From assembly GCA_900291925.1 (NCBI GenBank), contig UWYS01000016.1, positions 248,001 to 312,000 on the forward strand: a stretch of 64,000 nucleotides of DNA. The letters run 5' to 3'. This stretch comes from Thecaphora thlaspeos. Its lineage: Eukaryota > Basidiomycota > Ustilaginomycetes > Urocystidales > Glomosporiaceae. This document shows positions 30,817-43,530 of this stretch, one piece after another (the first letter of the stretch is position 1; each line of letters starts with the position of its first letter). Under the pieces are notes generated by a model that had not been told where the DNA came from, ran no database searches, and was given only the letters and a program-made list of their open reading frames with translations. The translations under genes were made by a program, and so were the position numbers.

Positions 30817-33800
30817 ATGGACGTGAGTTTCAGCCAGCGACCGCGCCTCTGCAGGGTACGAGCTTCCTTCCGTCTCAGGATGACGACGCTGATGAGTGAG
30901 ATGCGCCATTTACGTTTGCTCCACGCCTTCCACAGCCATCATTCGTTCAGGGTCTTCACCAGCTCCTGCAGCAGACCAATGTGCCCGACACGGCCGCCGT
31001 CAAGGCCGCCACGGATGCGCTGCAGAATCAGTACTACAAGAACCTGGACTGTGTGCCGGCACTCTTCGAGATCCTCGCCACCTCGCCCGATCAGGCCGTC
31101 CGACAGCTGGCGGCCGTCGAGCTGAGGAAACGTCTCGCCAAGAGCCAGAAGGTCTGGGCTAAGCAGAGCGTCCAGGTGCGAGACAGCATCAAGGCCAAGC
31201 TCCTTGAGATCGTCACCAACGAGCAGACGTGAGTGTCAAATGACGCTTCTCTGCTGTTCGCGCGAACTTAGACATCGCAGGCTGACAATCTTTTGGGCGC
31301 TCCTTTCCCTCTCCCCCCTCCCTGCAGACCTATCGTCCGCAATGCCATCGCCCGTGTCATCTCCGAGATTGCCAAGCGCGAGCTGCCCGCCGGCACCTGG
31401 AACGACCTCCTCCCTTTCCTCTTCAACGCCGCCGAGTTATCCAACTCGAGCCACCGCCAGGTCTCGATCTTCGTCTTCTACACCGTGCTCGAGACGTTTG
31501 TCGACGGTGGCGAGGGCCTCGAGGCCCACCTCCCGCAGATCATGCAGCTCTTCGCCAAGAGCCTCCAGGACCCAGAGAGCATCGAGGTCCGCATCACCAC
31601 GGTCCGCGCTCTCGGCAAAGTGGCCCAGAACCTCGACAACGACGCCTCGGCCGACCTCGCGGCGATGCAGTCGGCCGTTCCGCAGATGGTCGGCGTGCTC
31701 AACCAGTGCCTCGAGTCTAGCAACCAGGACGGCGTCCGTCAGGTGCTCGACGTCCTCGAGGAGATCTGTATGCTCGAGGTCCCCATCATCTCGAACCACA
31801 TCGCCGAGCTGATTGACTTTTTCCTCACCAATAGCGCCAACAAGGACCACGATGAGGACCTCCGCCTGATGTGCCTCAACTCGCTCATCTGGACATGCTC
31901 CTACAAGCGCTCCAAGGTCCAGAGCCTTGGCCTCGCCAAGCCGATGATCGCTCGCCTGATGCCGATCGCGGTCGAGGAGGACTCGGACGACGCCGACGAG
32001 GACTCGCCGTCGCGCCTCGCCCTTCGCGTTATCGACAGCCTCGCGACCGACCTGCCTCCAAGCCACGTCTTCCCGGCGCTGCTTGAGCAGATGCAGACCT
32101 ACATGAGCAACCCGGACCCGCACCACCGCAAGGCGGCGATGATGGCGTTCGGCGTTTCGGTCGAAGGCTGCTCCGAATACATCCGACCCCACATGAACGA
32201 ACTCTGGCCCTTTGTCGAGGCCGGTCTCAAGGATCCGCACACCGTCGTCCGCAAGGCTGCCTGCGTCGCGCTCGGATGCCTCTGTGAGATGCTCGAGGAG
32301 GAGTGCGCCGCCAAGCACGCCTCGCTGCTTCCCGTCATCATGGAGCTCGTCAACGACCCCGAGACGCAGCGCTCCGCCTGCACCGCCCTCGACTCGCTGC
32401 TCGAGGTTATGGGCACCGAAATCTCGCAGTACCTCCCCGCCATCATGGAGCGCCTCGCCGGCCTCCTAGAGACGGCACCGATCCCTGTCAAGGCCACCGT
32501 CACCGGCGCCATCGGTAGCGCGGCCCACGCCTCCAAGGAGGGTTTCCTGCCCTACTTCCAGCAGACAATGCAGCGCATCCAGCCCTTCCTCACGCTCAAG
32601 GAGGAGGGCGACGAGATGGACCTGCGCGGCATCACGACCGATACCGTCGGGACGTTCGCCGAGGCTGTCGGCAAGGAGGCCTTCCGCCCCTACTTCCAGG
32701 ACCTGATGAAGCTCGCGTTCGAGGGCATGGAGCTCCAGAACCCTAGGCTGCGCGAGTGCAGCTTCATCTTCTTTGCCGTCATGGCGCGCGTCTTCGGCGA
32801 GGAGTTCACCCCCTTCCTGCCCCACGTCGTCCCCAAGCTCATCGAGAGCTGCCAGCAGTCGGAGCACGACCCGGTCCCCGGTGCGTCCGGCGATGGCACC
32901 ATCAACGGCATCGGCATTCCCGGCCTCAGCAGCGGCGGCGGCGGCGATGACGACGACGATGATAACGGTTTCGTCGACATCGACGAGCTCAACGACGCCT
33001 TCCTCAACGTCAACTCGGCCGTCGCGATCGAAAAGGAGGTCGCCGCCGACTCGCTCGGCGAGATCTTTGCCCACACCAAGCAGGGCTTCCTCCCCTACAT
33101 CCAGCAGTCGGTGGAGCAGCTCGTCATCCTGCTCGAGCACTTCTACCAGGGCATCCGCAAGAGCTCCGTCTCGGCCCTCTTCACCTTCATCAACACGCTC
33201 AACGAGATGAGCCAGCCGCAGGAGTGGCAGCCGGGCACTCAGGTCAAGGTCCCGCTCAACCCCGAGGTTCAGAAGCTCGTCGGCGCCGTCATCCCGGCCG
33301 TCATGGAGATGTGGGAGAGCGAAGACGACCGGTGAGTGCAAGGGCGTGTTTTCTTGGCACCGACTTCAGCAGCAGCAGACCAGGCAAGGTACGGCCAGGC
33401 AAGGAGGGAATGGTAGCCTCGCCATTACATGATGATACAACAACATCAACTCAGCTCACAATGACGTCCGCCATCAACGGACCGTGACCAATAACGTGTT
33501 TCTACTTTCTGATCCTCCTGCCCACCCTCGCTGCCTCGTGGTCCCCCCTGGGGGTCGCGTCACACTGGGGCGCGATCGAGCCCGGAGGCTCGGCCTTGGC
33601 CTGCCTGCCTGTCTGCCTGCTGCTGTCGAGTCGAGATCGATAGCTTGCTCGCAACAACGGCACAACCATACTGACATCGACCGCCTTTGCCGGCTACCAC
33701 CTCCACGTCGAATGTTCCTTCAGCACTGCCGCCATCGAGATCTGCCAGTCGCTCGCCGAGTGCCTCAACAAGAATGGCCCCGCCATCATCGCGCCGGACC

Positions 33801-34651
33801 ACCTCGACGTCGTCTGCACCTACACCATCATGATCCTCGAAAAGAAGAGCCCGCCCCAGCTCGACTCGGAGATCCCCGAGGACAACGAGGAGGCGTCCGA
33901 GTACGAGTCGGTCCTCATCTCGGCCGCCTCGGACCTCGTCGGAGCGATGGCCAACGTGCTGGGCGCCGACTTCACGCAGCCGCTCAAGCAGTTCCTCCCG
34001 CAGATCATGAAGTACTACACGCCCGGACGCTCGGTCAGCGATCGCGCGACAGCGATCGGATCGCTCGGCGAGATCATTACTGGTATGAAGGCATCGATCA
34101 CGCCCTTCACCCAGGACGTGCTCGCGCTCCTCTCGCGCGCCCTCTCGGACGAGGAGGCCTCGGTGCGCTCGAATGCCGTCTTTGCGTCGGGCGTCTTGAT
34201 CGAGAACAGCGAGACCGACCTCAGCTCGCACTTCACCGCACTGCTCAGCGCGATCCGCCCCTTGTTCGAAAAGGCGGACGGCGAGAGCGATGAGGTCAAG
34301 ACGGCGCGCGACAACGCCTGCGGCTGCCTCGCGCGGATGATCATCAAGAACAGCGATGCGATTCCGCTCGACCAGGCCCTGCCGATCCTCTTCTCGTCGC
34401 TTCCCCTCGAGAAGGACATGGCCGAGTGGACCCCGGTGCTGCACTGCATGATGAACCTGATCCAGGCCAACAACGCCATCGCGTCGCAGAATATCGACAC
34501 GATTCTGCAGCTCTTTGCGCACGTCCTCGGGTCGGACGAGGACAACCTCGGCGGCATGCTGCGCGGCCAGCTGTGCGGCTTCATCAGCCAGCTCAACTCG
34601 CAGATCCCCGACAAGGTCCAGGCCGCCAGCCTCCAGCAGTACCTCATCTAG
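30817..34651 (+). CDS. KAP123: Karyopherin Kap123 / importin-4
   Basis: Four exons: 30817-30822, 30936-31228, 31328-33331 and 33724-34651, giving 1076 residues of HEAT repeats. Exon 1 is only ATG GAC before a GTGAGT donor. The acceptor at 30935 restores MD-PSFVQGLHQLLQQ, the expected Kap123 start; the alternative acceptor at 30950 would drop five residues in frame. Introns 2 and 3 split codons and join in frame (…NEQT/PIVRN…; …EDDR/TAAIE…). Intron 3 is unusually long at 392 bp. Family blocks include DQAVRQLAAVELRKRLAKSQ, HRKAAMMAFGVSVEGCSEYI and GILVE-like C-terminal HEAT repeats. An acidic Gly-rich loop (DDDDDDNG) lies near residue 635. Kap123 imports ribosomal proteins and histones H3/H4 into the nucleus. 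Confidence 0.92.
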
Positions 34652-35761
34652 TCTAGCCTAGACGTCGAAACTGTATGAGACCACGTCGTTCGTTTTTGCA
34701 TCCGCCCGCCTGCCTTTATACCGCCCGCCTGCCCGTCCCCATTCACATTGTCCGCTGATTTGCCCTCCCTCGCCGCCATCATCCAATACCCGTTAGTAGT
34801 CACCCAGTGCACTCTCTTCACGCGCTAGTGTGCAGACAGAAGCTGCGCTCGATTTGCTATCACAACAAAGTAACTCCGTCCTGTCGGGAAGGACACCACA
34901 CCCCATCCTTCGTTTCGCCACCACTGCCGCGGTCGGGCGCCCTCTGGATTCAACCTCCTCTTGTCATATGCTTCACAGTTGCGTAGATTTGTCGAAACAT
35001 TCTCGTTCAAACGCCCGCAGCCTGGCCAGAAAGGGGTAGGAGAACAAGGGTAAGGGGGACCAAGGGGGAAAGCGAGGGACATCTGCAGCTTGGCGTTTGG
35101 CTGTAGAAAAGTGGTGGGCCAAGGGATGAGGGCAAGCGTGAGGCTCAAGCTTTCATGTCAGGCTGGCGAGCGCGGGCGGCCCCGGCTGGGGGCCCGCTTG
35201 GGTCCCCTTTTTTTTCTTTTCTTTTTTCTTTCTCTTTCTCTCTTGTCTCTAGCAGGTGCGTGCGAGCAGGCACCAGGCCTGGAAAGTAGGCGGGCTGGCA
35301 CGGCCCTTTCTGCACACGCCAGCCAGCCACAGACACACACACACACACACTCTCTCTCTCTCGACAAGCGGCCAGAGCGTGTGGCCAGCCAAAAGCCCCG
35401 GGCGGGGCGAGCAGAGTCCGGGCGTTGGCGCCCACCAGCCGCCTGCGCCATCTTCGCGTCTCCCGTAGCCACGCCTGCCTGCCTCCTTCTCCTCCTGCCT
35501 CCTCCTGCCTCCTCCCGCTCTTCGCCTTCGCCTTTCCCCGCACCTTCCGCCCTTTGTTTCCATCGCACTCCCCCGCTTCCCCTTTGTTACACGCCACCGC
35601 TTGGTATCCCTGATCCTCTGCCAGACGCTGGCGTTCTGGTGCGCTAGCACGCAGGGTGCCATCTCCCGAATCTCGTCACGCCCGTCCCCTCCTCCCCCTC
35701 CTCCCCCTCCTCTTCGCTCGTCTTCCTCCGCCCTTCGCTCCCCCCGCACCCTGAGACGGAC
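34652..35761. other. Spacer between KAP123 and myosin V
   Basis: This 1.1-kb stretch contains KAP123 3' sequence and the myosin promoter. A T/C-rich tract runs from 35208 to 35250, followed by a CA run then CT run at about 35332-35362. The segment before the ATG (35690-35755) is almost all pyrimidine, as in many fungal promoters. No gene is seen. Confidence 0.6.
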
Positions 35762-38700
35762 ATGGCACCAGCAGCCTCCGACCTGCTGGCGACCTACGTC
35801 GTCGGCACAAAGGCATGGTTCGCCGACAAGGAGGACGGCTGGATCAGCGCCACGCTCGCCAAGCCCGTCGCTCGGTCTGACGGCAGCGCTGTGACGCTCG
35901 AGTTCGTCCTCGACGACACCGGCGCAACAAAAACGGTCACCACCTCCGAGGCTAAGCTGGCCGGCGCGAGCGGCGATGAGGAGCTCCCACCGCTCCGCAA
36001 CCCTCCATTGCTCGAGGCCACCGACGACCTGACCAACCTCAGTTATCTCAACGAGCCAGCAGGTAAGTTTGCCGGCCTAGATCCGTACGATGGTCAAGGG
36101 CTGCCTCGCGGCTTCGCTGCGTCGTGTCGTCCAGGCGCTCATAGCGGACCCGCTCTTGCTCTCTCCCTGCTCTCTCTCCCTTCGTCGGCACCCTCGCAGT
36201 CCTGCACACCATTCTCAACCGATACTCGCAGCGCCTCATCTACACCTACTCCGGCATCGTCCTGATCGCCGTCAACCCCTTCTACGGACTCAGCCTTTAC
36301 AGCCCAGAGATCATCCAGGCCTATTCCGGTAAGCGCAAGGGCGAGCTCGAGCCGCACCTATTCGCCATCGCCGAGGACGCGTACCGGTGCATGATTCGCG
36401 ATGTCAAGGACCAGACGATTGTTGTCAGCGGAGAGAGCGGTGCCGGCAAGACGGTCTCGGCCAAGTACACCATGCGCTACTTTGCCACGGTCGAGGACCC
36501 GGACCGTCCGGGCAGCCGCAAGGCCGGGTCCGGGGGCAAGGACTCGAGCGGCATGAGCGAGACCGAGCAGCAAATTCTCGCCACCAATCCGATCATGGAG
36601 GCGTTCGGCAATGCCAAGACGACGAGAAACGATAATTCGTCGCGCTTCGGCAAGTATCTCGAGATTCTCTTCGACAAGGACCACGAGATCGTTGGGGCCA
36701 AGATGCGCACCTTCCTGCTCGAGCGGAGCCGGCTCGTCTACCAGCCCGAGTCGGAACGCAACTACCACATCTTTTACCAGCTTTGCGCCGGCGCCCCGTC
36801 ATCAGAGAAGAAGGACCTCGGCCTCGACGACGCCTCCAAGTTCATCTACCTCAACCAGGGCGGCCCGAGCTCACTCGCCATCAACGGCGTCGACGACGCC
36901 GAGGAGTTCAAGGCGACGCAGAAGGCGCTCAGCACGGTCGGGGTCAAGATCGAGAAGCAGTGGCAGATCTTCCGGTTGCTGGCGGCATTGCTTCACCTCG
37001 GAAACATTGCGATCGCCGCGTCGCGCAACGACGCGATGCTGGCCGAGGACGAGCCGAGCCTCTTCATGGCGACCAAGATGCTCGGCATCGACTTGAACGA
37101 GTTCCGCAAGTGGACCGTCAAGAAACAGCTCCAGACCCGCGGTGAAAAGGTCATCACCAACCTGACGCAGGCGCAGGCGGTGGTGGTTCGCGACTCGGTC
37201 GCCAAGTACATCTACACCGGCTTGTTCGACTGGCTCGTCGACCAGATGAACTCGTCGCTCGCGCTCGAGTCGAGCAGCACCCGCCAGTCGATGATCGGCG
37301 TCCTTGATATCTACGGCTTCGAGCGCTTCAAGGTCAACTCGTACGAGCAGTTCTGCATCAACTACGCCAACGAGCGCCTCCAGCACGAGTTCAACCACCA
37401 TGTCTTCAAGCTGGAGCAGGAGGAGTACCTGCAGGAGCAGATCAGCTGGACCTTTATCGACTTTTCCGACAACCAGCCGTGCATTGACATGATTGAGGGC
37501 AAGCTCGGCATCCTCTCGCTGCTCGACGAGGAGTCTCGGCTGCCGTCCGGCTCCGACGATTCTTTCGTCCAGAAGCTCTACACTCAGATGGACAAGCGGC
37601 CTGAGTTCAAGAACGCCTTCAAGAAGCCGCGGTTCGGACAGACGTCATTCACCGTCTGTCACTACGCGCTCGACGTCGAGTACGCCAGCGCCAGCTTCGT
37701 CGAGAAGAACAAGGACGCCGTGCCCGACGAGCACCTCGCGCTCCTCTCGAGCACCTCGAATAGCTTCTTCAAAGAGGTCCTTGACACGGCGCACTCAGGC
37801 TCGAAGATCGAGGAGCCACCGGAAGCTGCTGCGGCGGGCGAGGCTGCCCCTGGCGCTAAGCCAGCGCCTCGAAGGGTCGGCGGAGGCGGCATGGTCAAGA
37901 AGCCTACGCTCGGCTCCCAGTTCAAGAGCTCGCTCGTCAGCCTGATGGCGACGATCGACAGCACCAACGTCCACTACATCCGGTGCATTAAGCCTAACGA
38001 AGCCAAGAAGGCATGGGAGGTGGAGCCGCAGAACGTCCTCGGCCAGCTGCGCGCGTGCGGCGTGCTCGAGACGATCCGGATCTCGTGCGCCGGCTACCCG
38101 TCGCGGTGGACGTTTGAAGACTTCGCCCAGCGTTACTACATGCTCGTCTCATCGAGCAAGTGGGACATGTCGGAGCCGAGCAAGGCCAGGGCGCTGGCTT
38201 CCGACATCCTCGCGTCGACCATTGTTGAGAAGGACAAGTACCAGATCGGCCTGACGAAGATTTTCTTCCGCGCCGGCATGCTAGCTCAATTCGAGCAGAG
38301 GAGGACTGACCGGCTTAATGCGCTCACGACGCTGATCCAGAAGAACCTGCGGCGTCACGTCTACCAGAAGCGCTACCAGAAGATGCGCAACAGCTCGATC
38401 AAGGTCCAGTCGTGGTGGAGGATGCAGCTAGCGATCAGGTATGTCTCGGACTTGCGCAAGAACACGGCCGCCACCACCATCCAGACGGCCTGCCGCGGCT
38501 TCCTCGCGCGACGCAAGTACCTCGCCACTCGCGACGCCGTCATCAAGATCCAGAGCCTCGTCCGTGGACGCACGGTGCGGGCCACCTACAAGACGGCCAA
38601 GGTCGACTTTGCCGCGACACGGCTCCAGAGCATGCTGCGCGGAGCTCTGGTGCGGATGCACTACCAGAAGGAGAGGCAGGGCGTCATCCACCTCCAGTCG

Positions 38701-40749
38701 TGCTACCGCCGGAGGCTCGCCAAAAAGGAGCTGGCGGCGCGGAAGAACGAGGCCAAGTCGGTCTCGCACTTCAAGGAGGTCTCGTACAAGCTCGAGAACA
38801 AGGTCGTCGAGCTCACGCAGAACCTCCAGAAGCGAGTCAAGGACAACAAGGAGCTCGCTTCCAAGATCCGGGCGTTGGAGGCGCAGATCCTAACGTGGCA
38901 GGGCAGGTACGATGAGCTCGACGGCAAGGCCCGGGGCCTGCAGGAAGAGGTCGACAAGCCGACCGTGGCGCTCGCCGAGTTTGATGCGCTGCTGGCGGCC
39001 AAGAAGGAGCTCGACGCCAAGCAGGAGGGCTCGCTGAAGCGCATTGCTGAACAGGAGAAGAGGATCGTCGAGCTCTCATCTGAGATCGAGCGCCAAGCTG
39101 AAGAGCTCCAGGCCCGCGTCGAGGCGCTCAAGGGCGCCACCAAGACATCCGAGGAGGACCTCGCGACGATGGCATCGCTGCGGTCTGAGGTCGCCTCGCT
39201 CCGCGAGCAGCTCAACCGCGCCAACGCCCTCAACGCGCTGCAGAAGAACTCGCAGCGAATCGAGAACGCGGCGCCGCCGGTCTTCAACATGGCGACGGGC
39301 AAGGAGAACGGTTACGCTTCGACCGGCAGCAAGCGCCGACCCCGACGCCACAGCGAGGCCGGGCCCTGGAGCGACACGCCGATGGGCGGCAAGGACGAGC
39401 ACGAGGAGGCCATGCTGGCGGCCAAGCGTAGCGCCGCCAACGCCAACCGCCACGTCTCGGTCGCCTTTGGCGCCGACGGGCAGGTTCCGAGCTTCGGCCA
39501 GCGCGCGGGCGGCTACGACAACGACAACGACGAGGACGATCCGTCCGAGGAGATCATCCGCATCCTCGAGAACGAGGAGCAGCTGGACGAAGACGTTCTC
39601 AACGGCCTCATCCGCTACCTCAAGGTGCCGGCGCCGAGCCTCCAGAATCCGCCGTCTCCCAAGGAGGTCCTCTTCCCGGCGCACCTCATCAGCCTGGTGA
39701 CCAACGAGATGTGGAAGTACGGCCTGGTCCGCGAGAGCGAGCGCTTCCTTGCCAACGTGATGCAGACGATCCAGCAGCACGTGATGAGCTTCACCGGCGA
39801 CGACGCCATCATCCCGGGCATCTTCTGGCTCTCCAACGTCCACGAGATCCTCTCGTTTGTCTGCATTGCTGAGTCGGACATGCTGCAGGGTATCGGCCCG
39901 GGCGTGGACGGCGCGGCGCGCTCGTTCGAGTGGGGCGACTACGAGCGCCTCGTCACCATCGTCAAGCACGACCTTGACAGCCTCGAATACAACATCTACC
40001 ACACCTGGATGCAGGAGGCCAAGCGCAAGCTCAACAAGATGGTCATACCGGCGCTGATCGAGAGCCAGTCGCTGCCCGGCTTTGTGACGAGCGAGAACTC
40101 GGGCCGCCTCTTCAACCGGCTGCTGTCGAGCAACTCGAACCCGGCCTACACGATGGACGACATCCTCAGCATCCTCAACAAGGTGTGGAAGAGCCTCAAG
40201 AGCTACTACGTCGAGCCCTCGGTCACACAGCAGGTGGTGACGGAGCTGCTCAAGCTGATTGGCGTGACGAGCTTCAACGACCTGCTGATGCGCCGCAACT
40301 TCTGCTCGTGGAAGCGGGCGATGCAGATCCAGTACAACATCACGCGCATCGAGGAGTGGTGCAAGTCGCACGACATGCCCGAGGGCACGCTCCAGCTCGA
40401 GCACCTGATGCAGGCCACCAAGCTCCTCCAGCTCAAGAAGGCGACGCTCGGCGACATCGACATCATCTACGACGTCTGCTGGATGCTCACGCCTACCCAG
40501 ATCCAGAAGCTCATCTCACACTACTTCGTCGCCGACTACGAGAACCCCATCTCGCCCGAGATCCTCAAGGCCGTCGCTGCCCGCGTCGTTCCCAACGACC
40601 GCAACGACCACCTCCTCCTACCGCCGGAGGTCGAAGAGGCGGGGAATTTCGAGCTTCCCATCCCGCGCGAGGTTACCGGCATCGAGACGTACTGCCCTGC
40701 CTATATCTCCGTACCCGCGATCCGACGTCTGGCGAGTCGTGTGGCATAA
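35762..40749 (+). CDS. MYO5: Class V myosin (Myo2/Myo5)
   Basis: Exons 35762-36062 and 36200-40749 (GTAAGT donor, CTCGCAG acceptor) give 1616 residues. The N-terminal SH3-like region is in exon 1. The motor has the P-loop GESGAGKT (residues 178-185), switch I region NDNSSRFGKYLEI, switch II DIYGFERF and the actin-binding/relay blocks (FKSSLVSLMATIDSTNVHYI). Six IQ motifs follow (IQTACRGFLARRKYL, IQSLVRGRTVRATYK and others), each expected to bind calmodulin or a light chain. Then come a coiled coil, a low-complexity linker and the C-terminal dilute (DIL) globular cargo domain (IQKLISHYFVADYENPISP). Length and architecture match fungal Myo2/Myo5, the motor for polarised vesicle and organelle transport on actin cables and for hyphal tip growth. 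Confidence 0.96.
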
Positions 40750-41166
40750 CGATCCAGCCTTTTCACGATACATGGGCCCCCTTTTCCCTCCCGCCTCCTT
40801 TCAACCCCACTCTTACGAATGTCCCCGTTTCTGTACACGAGCACCACTAAGAATAACACCTACACGATTCCCACCTCGGCGTTACGCTGCGCTAACTGCG
40901 AGTGCTTCTTAGCTGGTGGGCCGCACGCAGGCATAGGATGACGAGCGTCCGCCGAGTTTTCACCAGCACCTTGGGCAGCATTGGCCGACTCGTAGCTCTT
41001 TGTACGGTTGATGGGACCGTTCCGACCGTTCTTGCGAAGCGGTCCAGACACGCCTGGCCCGACTGGACGGGCATGGGGGGCAACGGCGTTGTCGCGATGT
41101 AGCTGCATCTGTACAACGTTGCCGGAAGACGCAGCTTCCCGTTCCTCGCTGCGTTCTGCGTTTCCT
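40750..41166. other. Convergent 3' spacer
   Basis: This 417-bp stretch lies between the myosin stop and the NADPH oxidase pseudogene stop on the other strand. No feature is visible beyond likely 3' UTR sequence. Confidence 0.6.
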
Positions 41167-42338
41167 CTAGTTGAAGACCTCCATTCGGAACTCGTACTTG
41201 ATGCGCGTCTTCTCCCTCAGGCCTCTTATCGTCAGCTCGTCGCACATATCAGACAGGATCCTACCAATGACGGGCGATTCGCAAAAGAACACTCCTACCT
41301 TGAACGGTTCCTCCGCCTCGAGTTTCAACATGTCTGTGTGAAAGTCTTTGAGGATCTGTCGTAGATCGGGTCTGCCGAAGTGAGATCCCATCTTGAGACC
41401 GGTGAGGGCAGAGTAGGGAGAGCGTGGTGATTGATAGCCGTCAAGAAGGTAGCGGAAGACGTGCGTTGAGATGTTGTGCCGTTTCGCGGTGACGTGCGTG
41501 TAGAGGTTGAGGTCGAGATGGCGCGTATCTTTGTGTTCCCAGGCGCGATTCAGCAGGTCAGAGAACCAGAGTAGGTAGTTCTTGTCCCGTACCATCCAGT
41601 GGAAGTCGACGCGGCGCGTGACGCATGTCGCAGCGTCGTTCGGAAGGGTTGGGGTAGCGCGGTGGGTTGTGGTGTCGTCTCCTTTGGCAAAACGGCCCCT
41701 TGAACGTCAGTCGGCCTGGCGGCAGTGGTGGTGTATGCCGAGGTGGTCGACCTGGCCTCCAGCAACTTCGAGGCGCGCGTCAGCGTCCGAGAGGGCGACG
41801 GAGACCGTCGCAGGTCGTCGATTCGTGCATCTCCGCCCGAAACTCGCGAGTTGCTTCGACCGAGGACGCGCATGGCAGTCCTCGAAAGGGTGTTGGAACT
41901 GCGGCTGCGTCGAAGCTCCCACGGATCGCGCTTCTTCTTGTGGTGCTACTCGAGGTCGCTGATGATCGCGCTGAACGGCGTCACGCCCACTCCAGACCCG
42001 ATGATGATCGATTGGTTGTAGTCGTAGAACCGCTGGGCCGGTGCACCGAATGGTCCGTCGATCCCGACGCGGATGTCTTGTCCCTCTGGCAGATCTCGCA
42101 GTGCTTCCGTCCAGTCACCCTCGGTCTTGATGTGAACAACGCGCAGCTCGTCGCGGCACTCCGAAACGGTGAATGGATGCCACTGGAAGAAACTTATCGA
42201 CGGTACCTGAAGGAGGATATATTGGCCAGCCTGGTAGCGCCACTTGCCGCTCGGCTTCCTTGCGGTGATGCTGACATTATCGTCGTCGAGGATCTCGATG
42301 CGTGCACGCAAGGTCCGGAAACCTCGGATGATCCGGTA

Positions 42339-42420
42339 ACACGTTTCCCTAGGAATCCGGCCTCAAAAAAGCAGACTGTCTACCACCCTCACTACCACCA
42401 TCACCGCCATTGTTGTCGAC
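42339..42420 (+). repeat. Left terminal inverted repeat of the pogo-like element
   Basis: This 82-bp repeat begins ACACGTTTCCCTAGG. It is the reverse complement of 43449-43530 except at positions 3 and 76. The preceding TA at 42337-42338 is the target-site duplication. Confidence 0.95.
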
Positions 42421-42602
42421 GGCTCTATTGTGTACCAAGCACTGGACAAGCAATGCAATCCATTTCGACACTTGCTGCATACATTGGGCCATCAGAAACG
42501 CTCAGCCAGTCCACCACGGCTGCCGTACAGGTCACTGAAATGGAGGTCCGGCCAAAGCGGGATTGAGAGCAAGCCGAGGCAGTGGCGGCAAGCTTGACAG
42601 GC

Positions 42603-43337
42603 TCAGCGCGAGGTTGTGAAAGCGAGCTGGGTTGGTTGGAGTGTTGGAGTGTTGAAAAAGGGGCCCTCGACTGGCGGCAGGGTCTGATTGCGAGGCTTGA
42701 AGCCTGGCAGCTTGGCGAGGACCTTCTCTGCTGCAGCGGGCAAGGTGAGGCCAACGTCAGCAAAGGCCTTGCGGACCAACGTCTTGCTGATGCCCTTGCA
42801 CGCCTTGGCGTAGTACTTGGCAAAGTGGGTCCGGTCAACCTTCTTGGCGCCACCGTGCGCTGCGACTTGGCGGCCATAGGAGTGCTTGATGGGCCCAAAA
42901 ATGGCCGTGTCGAGCGGCTGGATCACATGCGTGGCGTGCGCTGGGAAGCAGACGGGCACGATGCGCCGCTTCCAGCACTGGTCGCAGAACTCGACCGAGA
43001 CGTGCAAGGCGTGCCCGTCAAGCAGCAGGAGCCGTCAGTCCTTCTCTCGAGCACCCGTTGGCCTCGTCTGTGGGTCAAACACCCGCTCCAGCCACTCAAG
43101 CGCCAAGTCGTTGCTTGTCCACCCCTTGGGCAAGACAGCAAAGTGCCAGCCTTTGCCTGGTTCCTCTATGTGGCGGTGGTTGCCAAGGTGGTGCCACTTG
43201 CCCTGCCAGATCACCAGTGGATCCCGAATGTTGTACTTGCGCAGCGTGCGGCAGAAGATGTTGAAGAAGGCGGTGAGGTTGTCGAGCGAAGCGCCGTCCA
43301 TGCGCTGATTCTCGAGCGCGCGGTCGTACTTGCTGCG
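42603..43337 (-). pseudogene. DDE_1 (pogo/Fot1-type) transposase fragment with internal deletion and stop
   Basis: A minus frame from about 43337 to the TGA at 42603 encodes the back half of a pogo-family transposase: a LEKQRM-like segment and FFNIFCRTLRKYNI, then PLVIWQGK, GWTSNDLALEWLERVF, the second catalytic Asp in LLLLDGHALH and the third in HVIQPLDTAIFGPIKHSY. The stretch between KYNI and PLVI, which normally holds the first catalytic Asp (NMDExGF), is missing, so a deletion of roughly 80-100 codons is inferred. A TGA at 43035-43037 interrupts the frame just before RLLLLDGH, where the family has Trp (TGG). The protein would be inactive. Confidence 0.9.
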
Positions 43338-43448
43338 TAGGTGAGGGTGGCATGGTGGGACGTGGGTGGTACAGCTTGCATTGATGTGTCGGTGGGTGCC
43401 GAAAGAGAGCAGCGGGGGCAGTCAGGAGATGCGGTGGATGGTAAAGTG

Positions 43449-43530
43449 GTCGACGACAATGGCGGTGATGGTGGTAGTGAGGGTGGTAGACAGTCTGCTT
43501 TTTTGAGGCCGGATTCCTAGGGAAACGCGT
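43449..43530 (-). repeat. Right terminal inverted repeat of the pogo-like element
   Basis: This 82-bp repeat ends GGGAAACGCGT and pairs with 42339-42420. The TA that follows at 43531-43532 completes the target-site duplication. Confidence 0.95.

Larger units (their letters stand above)
42339..43530 (-). mobile_element. Nonautonomous pogo-like (Tc1/mariner superfamily) DNA transposon
   Basis: The 1192-bp element is bounded by 82-bp terminal inverted repeats with only two mismatches and is flanked by a TA duplication (42337-42338 and 43531-43532), the hallmark of Tc1/mariner/pogo insertion. It lies inside the NOX gene in the same orientation as the host and carries a fragment of a DDE_1 transposase. 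It lacks the N-terminal DNA-binding domain, so it could move only by transposase supplied in trans. Confidence 0.95.
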
